A stretch of 64,000 nt of DNA, taken from positions 1-64,000 of the forward strand of contig DCVT01000062.1 of the NCBI GenBank assembly GCA_002328075.1, written 5' to 3'. Source of the stretch: Anaerolineales bacterium UBA2181 (GTDB lineage Bacteria > Chloroflexota > Anaerolineae > Promineifilales > UBA4811). Made by a program: the position numbers and the translations under genes. This document shows, piece after piece, positions 26,597-34,160 of this stretch (within the stretch, counting starts at the first letter, position 1; every line of letters begins with the position of its first letter). The notes under the pieces were generated by a model. It worked only from the letters and a program-made list of their open reading frames with translations, was not told the DNA's origin and did no database searches.

Positions 26597-26995
26597 GTGG
26601 ACTGGGCAAGCGCAGCGGGAGCGGTGATTGTTGCGCTCATCACGACGGTGGTGGCGCAGCTTCTGGGGAGGCAGGTGGCCAAAGCACAAGCGAAACAAGC
26701 GGAGGGCACCGCGGCCGATTCGATCAGCGATGCGGCCGCCGTGCTCGTTGCTCAGTACCGAACACAGGCGGAGGAATACAGCCGGGTGGTCAAGCGACTG
26801 GAGAAACGGGTAGGTGAGCTGGAAACCGAGGTGGGGGCTCTGCGGTTGCGGGTAGATGACCTAACCCGCGAAAACACGGTTTTGCGGAGAGGTGTTTGCA
26901 GGCTGGTGAAACAACTGAAAACACACGAAATTTCACCGTCCTGGACACCGGATGACGAGATGCACAACGGCAGTGGTCAAGTAGCTGGCGCTTAA
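26597..26995 (+). CDS. Membrane-anchored coiled-coil protein of the lysis cassette
   Basis: A 132-residue protein with GTG start two bases after the holin stop. A transmembrane segment (about 5-23) is followed by a long heptad-like region rich in Glu, Arg and Leu (about 50-105). The shape is that of spanin subunits or phage holin-accessory proteins. Function inferred from layout and neighbours. Confidence 0.55.
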   Translation: MDWASAAGAVIVALITTVVAQLLGRQVAKAQAKQAEGTAADSISDAAAVLVAQYRTQAEEYSRVVKRLEKRVGELETEVGALRLRVDDLTRENTVLRRGVCRLVKQLKTHEISPSWTPDDEMHNGSGQVAGA

Positions 26996-27014
26996 GCCAG
27001 GGCAAGGGACCGCA

Positions 27015-27884
27015 TTGCCGATGAGCAAACAAAACGGACGCCGGCGGTGGGTGTTGGCGGAGGCTGACACCCACGCTGGCCACAAGGTCGGGTTATGCAA
27101 TCCGGTAGCTGTGCTGCTGGATGACCAAAAGAATGAGGCGGGCGTAAACCTGGGGGCTTACCAACGGCATATCTGGGACCTGCGGATGGCGTTCCTCCAG
27201 GAGGTTGCCACCTTGGCGGGCCGCGCAGAGGTGATCCATGTGCACGACGGAGACGTCACGCACGGCAATAAACACGCCTCCGGTCTGATCACGACGCGGA
27301 TCGAGGACCAGATGGAGATCGCCGACTGGAATATGCGCCCGGTATATGACCTCCCGGGCGTTCGGCGGGGCAGGTTCATCAGTGGAACCGAGGCCCACAC
27401 GTTCGGGGAGGCCTCATCCGAGATCGCGCTGGCGAAGCGTTTGAGCTTACGGTACCCTAAGTACGACATCCAGCCGCTGGCTCACTCGGTGCTGGAGGTG
27501 GACGGGGTGGTGCTGGATGTGAGCCACCACGGACCGGGCGCCGGGATACGACAGTGGACGCGGGGCAACGTGGCACGGCATTACCTGCGATCCCGGATGT
27601 GGCAGGATTTCAAGCGAGGCCGGAAACCGGCGGACGTGTACCTGCGCGGTCACTATCACACGTTCGTCTGGGAAACGCTGCGGGAACAGTTCGGCGGGGA
27701 GATGGTGACGAGCCACCTGGTGGTCCTGCCGAGTTGGTGCGGGATGACCGAGTACGCGCGCCAGGCGACCAAGAGCGAGTACGAGGTCACGAACGGCCTG
27801 GTGTTGCTGGAGTTGGCGGCCGGCAGGGTGGAGGTGCATCCCATGGTCCGGTCGCTGGATTTGCGGGTGGAGGAGAAACTATGA
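27015..27884 (+). CDS. Calcineurin-like metallophosphoesterase
   Basis: A 289-residue phage phosphoesterase with the usual metal motifs in order: EADTHAG (DxH), HDGDVTHGN (GDxxH-like), SGTEAH in place of GNH, VSHHGPG and RGHYHTF (GHxH). The third motif has Glu instead of Asn. The substrate may be nucleic acid or nucleotide. AAGGGA sits five bases before TTG 27015; ATG 27021 is an alternative. Its stop overlaps the next ATG. Confidence 0.78.
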   Translation: MPMSKQNGRRRWVLAEADTHAGHKVGLCNPVAVLLDDQKNEAGVNLGAYQRHIWDLRMAFLQEVATLAGRAEVIHVHDGDVTHGNKHASGLITTRIEDQMEIADWNMRPVYDLPGVRRGRFISGTEAHTFGEASSEIALAKRLSLRYPKYDIQPLAHSVLEVDGVVLDVSHHGPGAGIRQWTRGNVARHYLRSRMWQDFKRGRKPADVYLRGHYHTFVWETLREQFGGEMVTSHLVVLPSWCGMTEYARQATKSEYEVTNGLVLLELAAGRVEVHPMVRSLDLRVEEKL

Positions 27885-28150
27885 CGGAAGATCAGCGCCT
27901 CAAGATCCTGGATGAGTTGCTGGAGCTCAGTGAGGAGCGCCTGCTGCAGCCGGACGAGTTCACGATGGCGATGTTTCGCAAGCGCTCGGGACTGTCAGCT
28001 CAGTCTACGATCAGCAGAATGGGCCGCATGATTCGAGCAGGACTGATAGAGGAGGTAGATCCCGTGTTTCACAACGGTCGGATTCAGCGGGCCTTCCGCC
28101 GTGTCCGGCCGGACAGGAGTGGCGATGATCCATTTCCAGGCAGCGACTGA
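27881..28150 (+). CDS. Small winged-helix-like protein
   Basis: An 89-residue protein. Residues 30-60 (MAMFRKRSGLSAQSTISRMGRMIRAGLIEEV) read as a helix-turn-helix with a wing, typical of FaeA/MarR-like DNA-binding folds, so a regulatory role is possible. It is coupled on both sides: ATGA overlap with the phosphoesterase and a 26-base overlap with the endolysin. Confidence 0.6.
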   Translation: MTEDQRLKILDELLELSEERLLQPDEFTMAMFRKRSGLSAQSTISRMGRMIRAGLIEEVDPVFHNGRIQRAFRRVRPDRSGDDPFPGSD

Positions 28151-29696
28151 TAACTGGCCGGCAGCTATTGCCGGCACCTTCCCGTTCGTGACGAAGGCAG
28201 TGGATCGCGCGGATCTGCTGCGCGAGGCGAAGCAGCACAATCCGAACGTGTTCACGATTTTGCGGCACTGGTATGATGGACACCAGGTGCCGGGCGGCCC
28301 AACCGTAGAAGAGAACCTCCAGTGTGCTCGCGATTTCTTTGCGACATTCGTAGATGAGACGTTCCGGACGCAATACGCGCCGCACGTGGACGCCATTGAG
28401 AGTTTCAACGAATATCTGGCCGACAGCCAGACGCTGGGCGAGAAGCGCATCTGGCTGGCCTGGGCAGAGGCGGCGGCACGGGTCTGGCGCGACGAGTACC
28501 GCAGTCGTCCGGAGTACGCGCACATCCGGCTGGTGCTGTGCAACACCGCGCAGGGCAACCGCATTTCGCTTCAGTTCGCCGTCATCGCGCAGCATTACGA
28601 CTGCCTGCTGGGCTACCACCCGTACATCTACTGTCGGGACGGCGTGAGGGCTGCGAACGACTGGGCGGCCAGCAGCGGCTTGTGGGATACGATGGATGCG
28701 GAATACCGGGTGTGCGGTATCCACGTGGACTGGATCTTCACCGAGGCCGGTCCCTTCGAGAGCGCGTGCAACGGCTGGCGGTCTCCGACCTGTCTCGGTG
28801 GCGACAGCGCCAGGTACGTCGAGGTCGTGCGCCAGTGGATACGCGATGTCAAGCAGACCGACGCATACCGCACGAATCGCGTCAAGGGCTTCTGCCTTTT
28901 CACGACGGGCGGTGGGAGCCAGTGGGAATCATTTGAGACGAAGCAACCAGAGCTGGACGCCCTGGCGGCGATGGTGCAACAGGAGTGGCAGATGAGCGAA
29001 CCAGCGACGAACCTATGGGAGGGGATTGACGTTAGCAGATGGCAGGGTACCGTGGACTGGCAGAAAGTGGCCGAGGCAGGGGTGACGTTCGCGGCGATCC
29101 GGGCCACGGTGGGGGACTATTACACTGATCCGGAATTCTCCAAAAACGTGGCGGCCGCCCAGGCGAACGGGATCTACGTCACGGCCTATCACGTGGTACG
29201 GCCGAGCATTGACCCGGCCAAGCAGATTGGGCATTTCTTGGAGGTGGTTGCGCCCTTCCGCCTGGACCTGCGCCCAGTTCTGGACGTGGAGTTGACGGAC
29301 AACCTGGATCGCCTCGCGATCTCGAAAAACGTTGCGGAGTGTGCGAACGCGATCAAAATGGCGTTTGGCCTGCCACCTGTGATCTACACCGGGGCCTGGT
29401 TTTGGAACCCAAATGTGGCCCCGGGGACCTGCGCGGATAGCCCGCTCTGGATCGCACACTATACCACAGCCGCCCAGCCGCTCTTGCCGACCGGAACGTG
29501 GTCCGACTGGACGATCTGGCAGTACACCAGCTCGGGCAGGGTGCCAGGGGTGACTGGCAACGTGGACCGGAACCGCGCCAAATGGTTGCCCATGCTGCCT
29601 GCCGATCCGGAGGGGGCCATGGAACGTGTGGTCATAGAGCTCGTGGTCCCGGCCGGGACCGAGGTCCGGGTCACGAGGACAGTCGTGGATGGCTAA
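28125..29696 (+). CDS. Endolysin with clan GH-A-like and GH25 muramidase domains
   Basis: A 523-residue phage lysin. The C-terminal half is a GH25 lysozyme: GIDVSRWQG (Asp302) and LDVEL (Asp387, Glu389), ending near WTIWQYTSSG. The first 285 residues look like a second TIM-barrel hydrolase of clan GH-A type: an Asn-Glu pair in ESFNEY (Glu96, acid/base position) and FTEAGP (Glu207, nucleophile position). Two catalytic domains in one lysin would cut cell-wall glycan in two ways, or the first may target host exopolysaccharide. The start is ATG 28125 behind AGGAG. No signal peptide, so holin-dependent export is expected. Confidence 0.8.
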   Translation: MIHFQAATDNWPAAIAGTFPFVTKAVDRADLLREAKQHNPNVFTILRHWYDGHQVPGGPTVEENLQCARDFFATFVDETFRTQYAPHVDAIESFNEYLADSQTLGEKRIWLAWAEAAARVWRDEYRSRPEYAHIRLVLCNTAQGNRISLQFAVIAQHYDCLLGYHPYIYCRDGVRAANDWAASSGLWDTMDAEYRVCGIHVDWIFTEAGPFESACNGWRSPTCLGGDSARYVEVVRQWIRDVKQTDAYRTNRVKGFCLFTTGGGSQWESFETKQPELDALAAMVQQEWQMSEPATNLWEGIDVSRWQGTVDWQKVAEAGVTFAAIRATVGDYYTDPEFSKNVAAAQANGIYVTAYHVVRPSIDPAKQIGHFLEVVAPFRLDLRPVLDVELTDNLDRLAISKNVAECANAIKMAFGLPPVIYTGAWFWNPNVAPGTCADSPLWIAHYTTAAQPLLPTGTWSDWTIWQYTSSGRVPGVTGNVDRNRAKWLPMLPADPEGAMERVVIELVVPAGTEVRVTRTVVDG

Positions 29697-29765
29697 CGCG
29701 GATCCCCGGCGGCGGAGACCTTCGCATAGAGAGGGTCGGTCGCGACGGGCGGGGGGAGGCCATTA

Positions 29766-30422
29766 ATGGCGCAAGTTCCGAATGTTCCGGTGGCGGGACT
29801 CCAGGCGGACAAGCGAAACGCCCGGCTGCACACGGATCGAAACCGAGCGATGATCCGGCAGAGCCTGGAGGAGATCGGCCCGTTTCGGTCTATTGCCGTG
29901 GATGGCGAGGGAGTGATCCGGGCGGGGAACGGGGTGTTTGAGCAGGCTCTGGCGCTGGGGTTGCGGGTCCGGGTGGTGGATGCGGCGCCGGACGAGCTGA
30001 TCGCGGTGCGGCGCCGGGACCTGACCGGCCGGCAGGCAGAGCGGGCGGCGCTGTGGGATAACCGGACGGCCGAGTCCGGCGAGTGGGACCCAGACGGGAT
30101 AGCGGCGCTGGCGGCGGATGGGGAGGACATCTTCCAGGGGATTTTCGAGGATCACGAGCTGGAGGCCTGGCTGGCCACCCGGTTGCAGGACGCGGCCGGC
30201 GAGAAGCGTCCGGATCGCGATCCGGGCGGGGACCCGCGAAAGCAGATCAAGCCGGTGCTGTACGCGGAGGAGGTGGAGGTCTTTGAGCGGGCGCTGCGGG
30301 CGACTGGCCAGCAGAACCGGGGCCAAGCGCTGATCGAGGTTTGCCGGTATTTTTTGGGACATCATGGCGGCCGGACAGAAGGACAATTCGACGCTCTCGT
30401 TGAAAGTCTCCTTGAGGCGTAA
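29766..30422 (+). CDS. ParB/Srx-fold phage protein
   Basis: A 218-residue protein with a ParB N-terminal-like domain: LQADKRNARLHTDRNRAMIRQSLEEIGPFRSI style opening, VIRAGNGVFEQALALGL in place of the GxRR box, then a DxELxAWL segment. Phage proteins of this class often sit beside DNA methyltransferases or near terminase and may act as nucleases or adaptors. GGGGGAGG precedes ATG 29766. The 3' end overlaps the next gene by 59 bases. Confidence 0.65.
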   Translation: MAQVPNVPVAGLQADKRNARLHTDRNRAMIRQSLEEIGPFRSIAVDGEGVIRAGNGVFEQALALGLRVRVVDAAPDELIAVRRRDLTGRQAERAALWDNRTAESGEWDPDGIAALAADGEDIFQGIFEDHELEAWLATRLQDAAGEKRPDRDPGGDPRKQIKPVLYAEEVEVFERALRATGQQNRGQALIEVCRYFLGHHGGRTEGQFDALVESLLEA

Positions 30423-30999
30423 TCTGCTCAGGGAGATCGAGAAGCCGGTGGTGCTGGAGAGCCACGGCGGGTATGGCGCGATCTACGAGCGCTGCTATGC
30501 CCACCTGGTGGCCGAGGGCGTCGTTTTCGAGAAGGACCCGGCGAAGGCTGCGGTCCTGGGCAGGCAGCGACCGACCTGGGCGGTGTACGAGGCGGACTGC
30601 GTCGGGGCGCTGGCGGCCGGGGTGGGTGGCCACCTGGCGGTCAGCTTTTTCGACCTGGACCCGTATGGCGAGCCGTGGCCGGTGGTGGATGCGATTTTCG
30701 GGAGCAAGCGGCCGTGGCCGGAGCGGATTGCGGTGGTGGTGAATGACGGGCTGCGGCAAAACCTACGGATAGCCGGCGGATGGAAGGTGGCCTCGCTGGA
30801 GGCGATGACGGCGCGATACGGGAACCGGGCGCTGCACGATCACTACCTGGAAATCTGCCGGGAGATGCTGGCAGAAAAAGCGGCTCAGGCGGGGTATGGC
30901 CTGAGCCGCTGGGCTGGGTACTACTGCGGGTACGGGCAGATGATGACCCACTACGCGGCGGTCCTGGTCAGGAACGCGGCCAGGTCGTCTTTGATGTAG
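30364..30999 (+). CDS. TRM1-like SAM-methyltransferase-fold protein
   Basis: A 211-residue protein with LESHGGYGAIYER (motif I-like) and FFDLDPYGEPWPVVDAI, which resembles the D-DPFG-P catalytic strand of TRM1 tRNA guanine-N2 methyltransferases. It is shorter than TRM1 and lacks its C-terminal domain, so the substrate is uncertain; it could be nucleic acid or a neighbour protein. Its end overlaps the convergent radical SAM gene by 49 bases. Confidence 0.5.
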   Translation: MAAGQKDNSTLSLKVSLRRNLLREIEKPVVLESHGGYGAIYERCYAHLVAEGVVFEKDPAKAAVLGRQRPTWAVYEADCVGALAAGVGGHLAVSFFDLDPYGEPWPVVDAIFGSKRPWPERIAVVVNDGLRQNLRIAGGWKVASLEAMTARYGNRALHDHYLEICREMLAEKAAQAGYGLSRWAGYYCGYGQMMTHYAAVLVRNAARSSLM

Positions 31000-31763
31000 T
31001 GAGGTTTTCCGAGGTGCTGGAGCAGAGCGATGGCGTCCTGGGCAAAGCGGGCCCAGTCGATGGACCGGGCGAGGGGGTGGTAGTTGAGCTTGCCCACTTT
31101 GTAGAGATCGACGAACGCGGCGGTGCGCCGGATGATCTCCAGTGCCGAGGCGGGGTTGAGGACGGGTTCGAGGCTGACCCAGGTGGGGATGCCGGCGCGG
31201 TAAAACTCCCGGATGGTCGCGATCCGGTCCTCGGGGGACGCGGCGCCGGGCTCCCAGGTGACGGAGTGTTGCTCGTCGAGCAGAGTGAGGGTAGTGGCAA
31301 AGGCGTCGGCCGCGGTGAAGAGGTCGAGATCGCGGAGAGCGCGGCGGCCGCCTTTGGTCAGGACCTGGACGGACAGGCCGTGCGCGTGAAGTATCTCGAT
31401 GGTCCGGCGGGTGATCGCGTGCTCCACGTCGATCGGTTGGTAGGGGTCGGTGGTGAAGGAGAGCAGGACGCGGCCGGTGACGCCGGCGGCCTGGTACTTG
31501 GCGGCCTCGCGGGTGAGCTTCTCGAGGAAGCCGGGGCGGATGTGCGGCGCGCTGAACGCGTCGCGGCTCCGCTGGGTGGCGCTGGGGGCGTAGCAGTAGA
31601 CGCACCGGTGGCCGCACCCGCTGTAGACGTTGCAGGCGAGGGCGGCGTATTCGCGGGCCCGACCGGCGGGCTCGTAGATCAGGGTGCAGCCCTTGACGGC
31701 ACCCGGAGATACCGGGGCGGGCTGCGGTAGGGTGGCGGTCTGAGCAAACATCGAGAGCTGCAT
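30951..31763 (-). CDS. Radical SAM protein (SPL-like, CxxxCxxC)
   Basis: A 270-residue radical SAM enzyme. The 4Fe-4S motif is Cys50-x3-Cys54-x2-Cys57 in SGCGHRCVYCYAP, followed by LLSFTTDPYQP and VQVLTKGG. The pattern resembles the spore-photoproduct-lyase-like group of radical SAM proteins carried on mobile DNA. GGAGGATC precedes the ATG at 31763. Last gene of a leftward four-gene unit (parB-like, 67-residue protein, HTH, radical SAM). Substrate unknown; nucleic acid repair or modification is inference. Confidence 0.8.
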   Translation of the reverse strand: MQLSMFAQTATLPQPAPVSPGAVKGCTLIYEPAGRAREYAALACNVYSGCGHRCVYCYAPSATQRSRDAFSAPHIRPGFLEKLTREAAKYQAAGVTGRVLLSFTTDPYQPIDVEHAITRRTIEILHAHGLSVQVLTKGGRRALRDLDLFTAADAFATTLTLLDEQHSVTWEPGAASPEDRIATIREFYRAGIPTWVSLEPVLNPASALEIIRRTAAFVDLYKVGKLNYHPLARSIDWARFAQDAIALLQHLGKPHYIKDDLAAFLTRTAA

Positions 31764-31775
31764 GGCGATCCTCCG

Positions 31776-32000
31776 TTATCGGACTATAGGCCGGCCCTGC
31801 TGCCGGCGGGTGGACTGAAATTGGTCGAGCTGCGACTGAGTGAACAGGAAGGTCCGGCCGACAAGCACGGGCTTGAGGTTGTGGGCGACGTGGACGTGGT
31901 ACTTGACAGCGGCAACGCTCAGACCGAGGTATACGGCGGTCTCCTCGGTAGTGTAAAGCTTGATGGTGTGCTGGCAATCGGGGCAGGTGATCTCAGTCAT
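31776..32000 (-). CDS. Excisionase-like HTH protein
   Basis: A 74-residue protein. After a single CPDC pair comes YTTEETAVYLGLSVAAVKYHV, a MerR/excisionase-type helix-turn-helix, and then a wing ending VGRTFLFTQSQLDQF. GAGGACA precedes ATG 32000. It may regulate the leftward unit or act in excision. Confidence 0.75.
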   Translation of the reverse strand: MTEITCPDCQHTIKLYTTEETAVYLGLSVAAVKYHVHVAHNLKPVLVGRTFLFTQSQLDQFQSTRRQQGRPIVR

Positions 32001-32022
32001 GGTTGTCCTCGTTGATCTGGGT

Positions 32023-32226
32023 CTATTGGCCAGCCGGGCACCAGCAGCGGCGCTGGCCGATCCGGCCGGTATCGAGGCAGGCGCGGCAGTGAGCGTAGCT
32101 GGCCTGCATTGGGGAAGGTGCGGCATCCGGCCGGGGCAGAGCGACTCGCTGGGGCGTTGCGCTGAAGAGGGGCAGGTCGGCCCCGTCAGTGAACATCTGC
32201 GCCTGGGTGGGTTTTCCGGGTTTCAC
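32023..32226 (-). CDS. Small Cys-containing phage protein
   Basis: A 67-residue protein with GTG start behind GAGGAGGT. The C-terminal CRACLDTGRIGQRRCWC gives CxxC and CxC pairs like a DnaJ-type or zinc-binding knuckle. Function unknown. Confidence 0.6.
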   Translation of the reverse strand: MKPGKPTQAQMFTDGADLPLFSATPQRVALPRPDAAPSPMQASYAHCRACLDTGRIGQRRCWCPAGQ

Positions 32227-32238
32227 GTTGGACCTCCT

Positions 32239-33102
32239 CTAGATGGCGGACAGGGCGAGGGTCAGAGCCTGGGCGGCGGCCTCGCATTCCTGGCGCTTGA
32301 ATGGCTTTCCGAGCTTGTCCCAGGCCTCGGCGGCTTGCGACCAGAAACCGGCCTGGTTGCGGAGGATCTCTCTGAGGCTGCTTCCCCGGGTCGGCGGGCG
32401 GGTGGTCGACGGGTGGGCAGGCTCTTCGATGGCGACGTGCTGGGTCTCGGTCGGGGCGATGAACGAGGAAAAGTCAAAGAGCGCATCCTGGGACTGCTCG
32501 GCGAGAAGGTCATTGACCTGGCGGCGGAACCAGCCGGGCGTGGGAGCGGGATTGTCGCGGAGATAGCGGAAGGCGATGAGCTGGCGGTTGGTGTCAAGAT
32601 TGGCGTCGCAGAGGATCTGCGCGTACCCGATGGAGAGGTGGCCGTCACGAACGAGCTTCTGAACGTCGGGGCGGAGGCGGAGAAGCTTGAGCCGGAACTG
32701 GACGCGGATGGGGGAGACGCCGGCCCGGTCGGCGATCTCCTGGACGGTCCAGCCGAACAGGTCGATGCGGGTCTGGTAAGCGATCGCCTCGTCGATGGGG
32801 TCGAGGTCGGCGCGGGCAACGTTCTCGGCGAGCATCAGGGCGGAAGCCTGCTCGTCGGTGGCGTCAACGATGATCGAGGGGACGGTCTGCCATCCGAGGA
32901 GCTTGCAGGCGCGGTAGCGGCGCTCGCCGGCGATGATCTGGTAGGCCTCGGCGTCGTCGATCCAGCGGACGGTGATCGGCTGGATGAGTCCGTGCTCGCG
33001 GATGCTGGCGGCGAGCTCCTGGAGGGCGTCGGGGCTGAACACCGTCCGGTCGTTGTTCCCGGGGATGATCTCGTTTGTGTCGATGGCGGTGATCTCGTTC
33101 AT
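32239..33102 (-). CDS. ParB/RepB/Spo0J-family protein
   Basis: A 287-residue ParB-like protein. The N-terminal ParB box contains HGLIQPITVRW and IAGERRYRACKLLGW. The following helices ENVARADLDPIDEA and WTVQEIADRAGVSPIRVQFRLKLL form the HTH. It heads the leftward unit from a consensus promoter with a palindrome at its start site. Phage ParB-like proteins may act in plasmid-like maintenance or in transcriptional control. GGGAG precedes the ATG. Confidence 0.85.
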   Translation of the reverse strand: MNEITAIDTNEIIPGNNDRTVFSPDALQELAASIREHGLIQPITVRWIDDAEAYQIIAGERRYRACKLLGWQTVPSIIVDATDEQASALMLAENVARADLDPIDEAIAYQTRIDLFGWTVQEIADRAGVSPIRVQFRLKLLRLRPDVQKLVRDGHLSIGYAQILCDANLDTNRQLIAFRYLRDNPAPTPGWFRRQVNDLLAEQSQDALFDFSSFIAPTETQHVAIEEPAHPSTTRPPTRGSSLREILRNQAGFWSQAAEAWDKLGKPFKRQECEAAAQALTLALSAI

Positions 33103-33118
33103 GGCAACTCCCTTAACT

Positions 33119-33132
33119 TAACTGCACAGTTA
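33119..33132. promoter_or_regulatory. Palindromic operator at the leftward parB promoter
   Basis: TAACTGCACAGTTA is a perfect 14-bp palindrome directly downstream of the -10 box of the minus-strand promoter. It is a likely site for ParB autoregulation or the phage repressor. Confidence 0.55.
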
Positions 33133-33160
33133 GTATATACTGCTTGGTTAGGATTGTCAA
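33132..33160 (-). promoter_or_regulatory. Consensus promoter of the leftward parB unit
   Basis: On the minus strand TTGACA (33155-33160) and TATACT (33132-33137) are 17 bases apart. Near-perfect sigma70 match. Confidence 0.8.
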
Positions 33161-33188
33161 GGGTTTTGGGAGAAACTCTAGGAAACTC

Positions 33189-34160
33189 ATGACGCAGAAT
33201 GGCGACAGCCGGCCGATGCCGACGGAGGAGCAGAGGCTGGCGCTGGAGATGCGGAAGGCGGGCGCGACGTACAAGACGATCGCGCTCAAGCTGTGTCTGC
33301 CCTCGGCCGAGGATGCGCAAGCAGCAGTGCTCGCTGCGCTGACCTGGTTGACGGAGAATCCGGACGATCCGAGCTGGTCGCTGGAGGCGCTCGGTCTGGC
33401 GCGGCGGGAGGACTGGCTGATCGGTCTAACCAAGCGGGCGCGGCGGGGGGAGCGACCGGCTATCGAGAAGTTGGAGGCTCTGCTGGATGCCGCCGGGCCA
33501 GGTGGGGCGGGTGGCATCGGGTCGGCGGATGCAGCTGGGCTGTTCCCAGCGCCGGCGGCAGCGCCAGGGCAGGCGGAGAGCCGGGAGGGGTACGCGGCCT
33601 TGCAGGCGGCCGGGCGGCGGGGCGAGATCCCCTGGTGGGCGGACTTTGTTGCGATCCGGGAGCGCCTGGCGGAGCGGCGGGCGGCGAACCAGATCGCCCG
33701 GGCGGACTGGCGGATCGCAGCGTTCCTGGCATGGTCCTCGTCGCCCATTGTTGGTCGCTGGCCGGCGACGCAGGAGGAGATGGCGACGCGGGTCCTGGGC
33801 CTGCGTGGGGACCGTGCGATACGCAAGTGGCGGCGACTGTACCCGTGGATCGATGAGGAGATCGCCTATTGGCAGGCGGCGCCCCTCCTGGCGCACCGGC
33901 GGGACGTTTTTGAGGCGCTGGTGACGGTGGCGCGGCAGAAAGACCCGAAGGCGCACCCGGACCGGCGGCTGTTACTGGAGATGACTGGCGACTATAAACC
34001 GCGTCAGGCGGTGGAGCAAAGCGGGCCTGGCGGCGGGCCGATCGAGTTCAAGCGGGCGGAGGAGCTTAGTGACGATGAGCTTGCTACCCTCGCGGCCGGC
34101 GGCGACCTCGCCGGCGATGGCAGCGAGGGAGTTGATCAAGCGGCGGACGGCGCGGCGTAG
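33189..34160 (+). CDS. Terminase small subunit-like protein
   Basis: A 323-residue protein placed directly before the large terminase. An HTH-type segment near the N-terminus (RLALEMRKAGATYKTIALKL) and a second one (PATQEEMATRVLGLRGDRAIRKW) fit DNA-recognition small subunits of the phBC6A51 sort. ATG 33189 is used, behind AGGA; in-frame TTG 33144 overlaps the promoter. The 3' end overlaps terL. Confidence 0.65.
   Translation: MTQNGDSRPMPTEEQRLALEMRKAGATYKTIALKLCLPSAEDAQAAVLAALTWLTENPDDPSWSLEALGLARREDWLIGLTKRARRGERPAIEKLEALLDAAGPGGAGGIGSADAAGLFPAPAAAPGQAESREGYAALQAAGRRGEIPWWADFVAIRERLAERRAANQIARADWRIAAFLAWSSSPIVGRWPATQEEMATRVLGLRGDRAIRKWRRLYPWIDEEIAYWQAAPLLAHRRDVFEALVTVARQKDPKAHPDRRLLLEMTGDYKPRQAVEQSGPGGGPIEFKRAEELSDDELATLAAGGDLAGDGSEGVDQAADGAA

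Noticed and set aside
27554..27880. 198-codon frame ending at 28150
   Set aside because: Only the part after ATG 27881 is protein-like; the rest is a shadow of the phosphoesterase gene.
30763..31977. 404-codon minus-strand frame
   Set aside because: Arg/Pro/His-rich out-of-frame shadow of the radical SAM gene.
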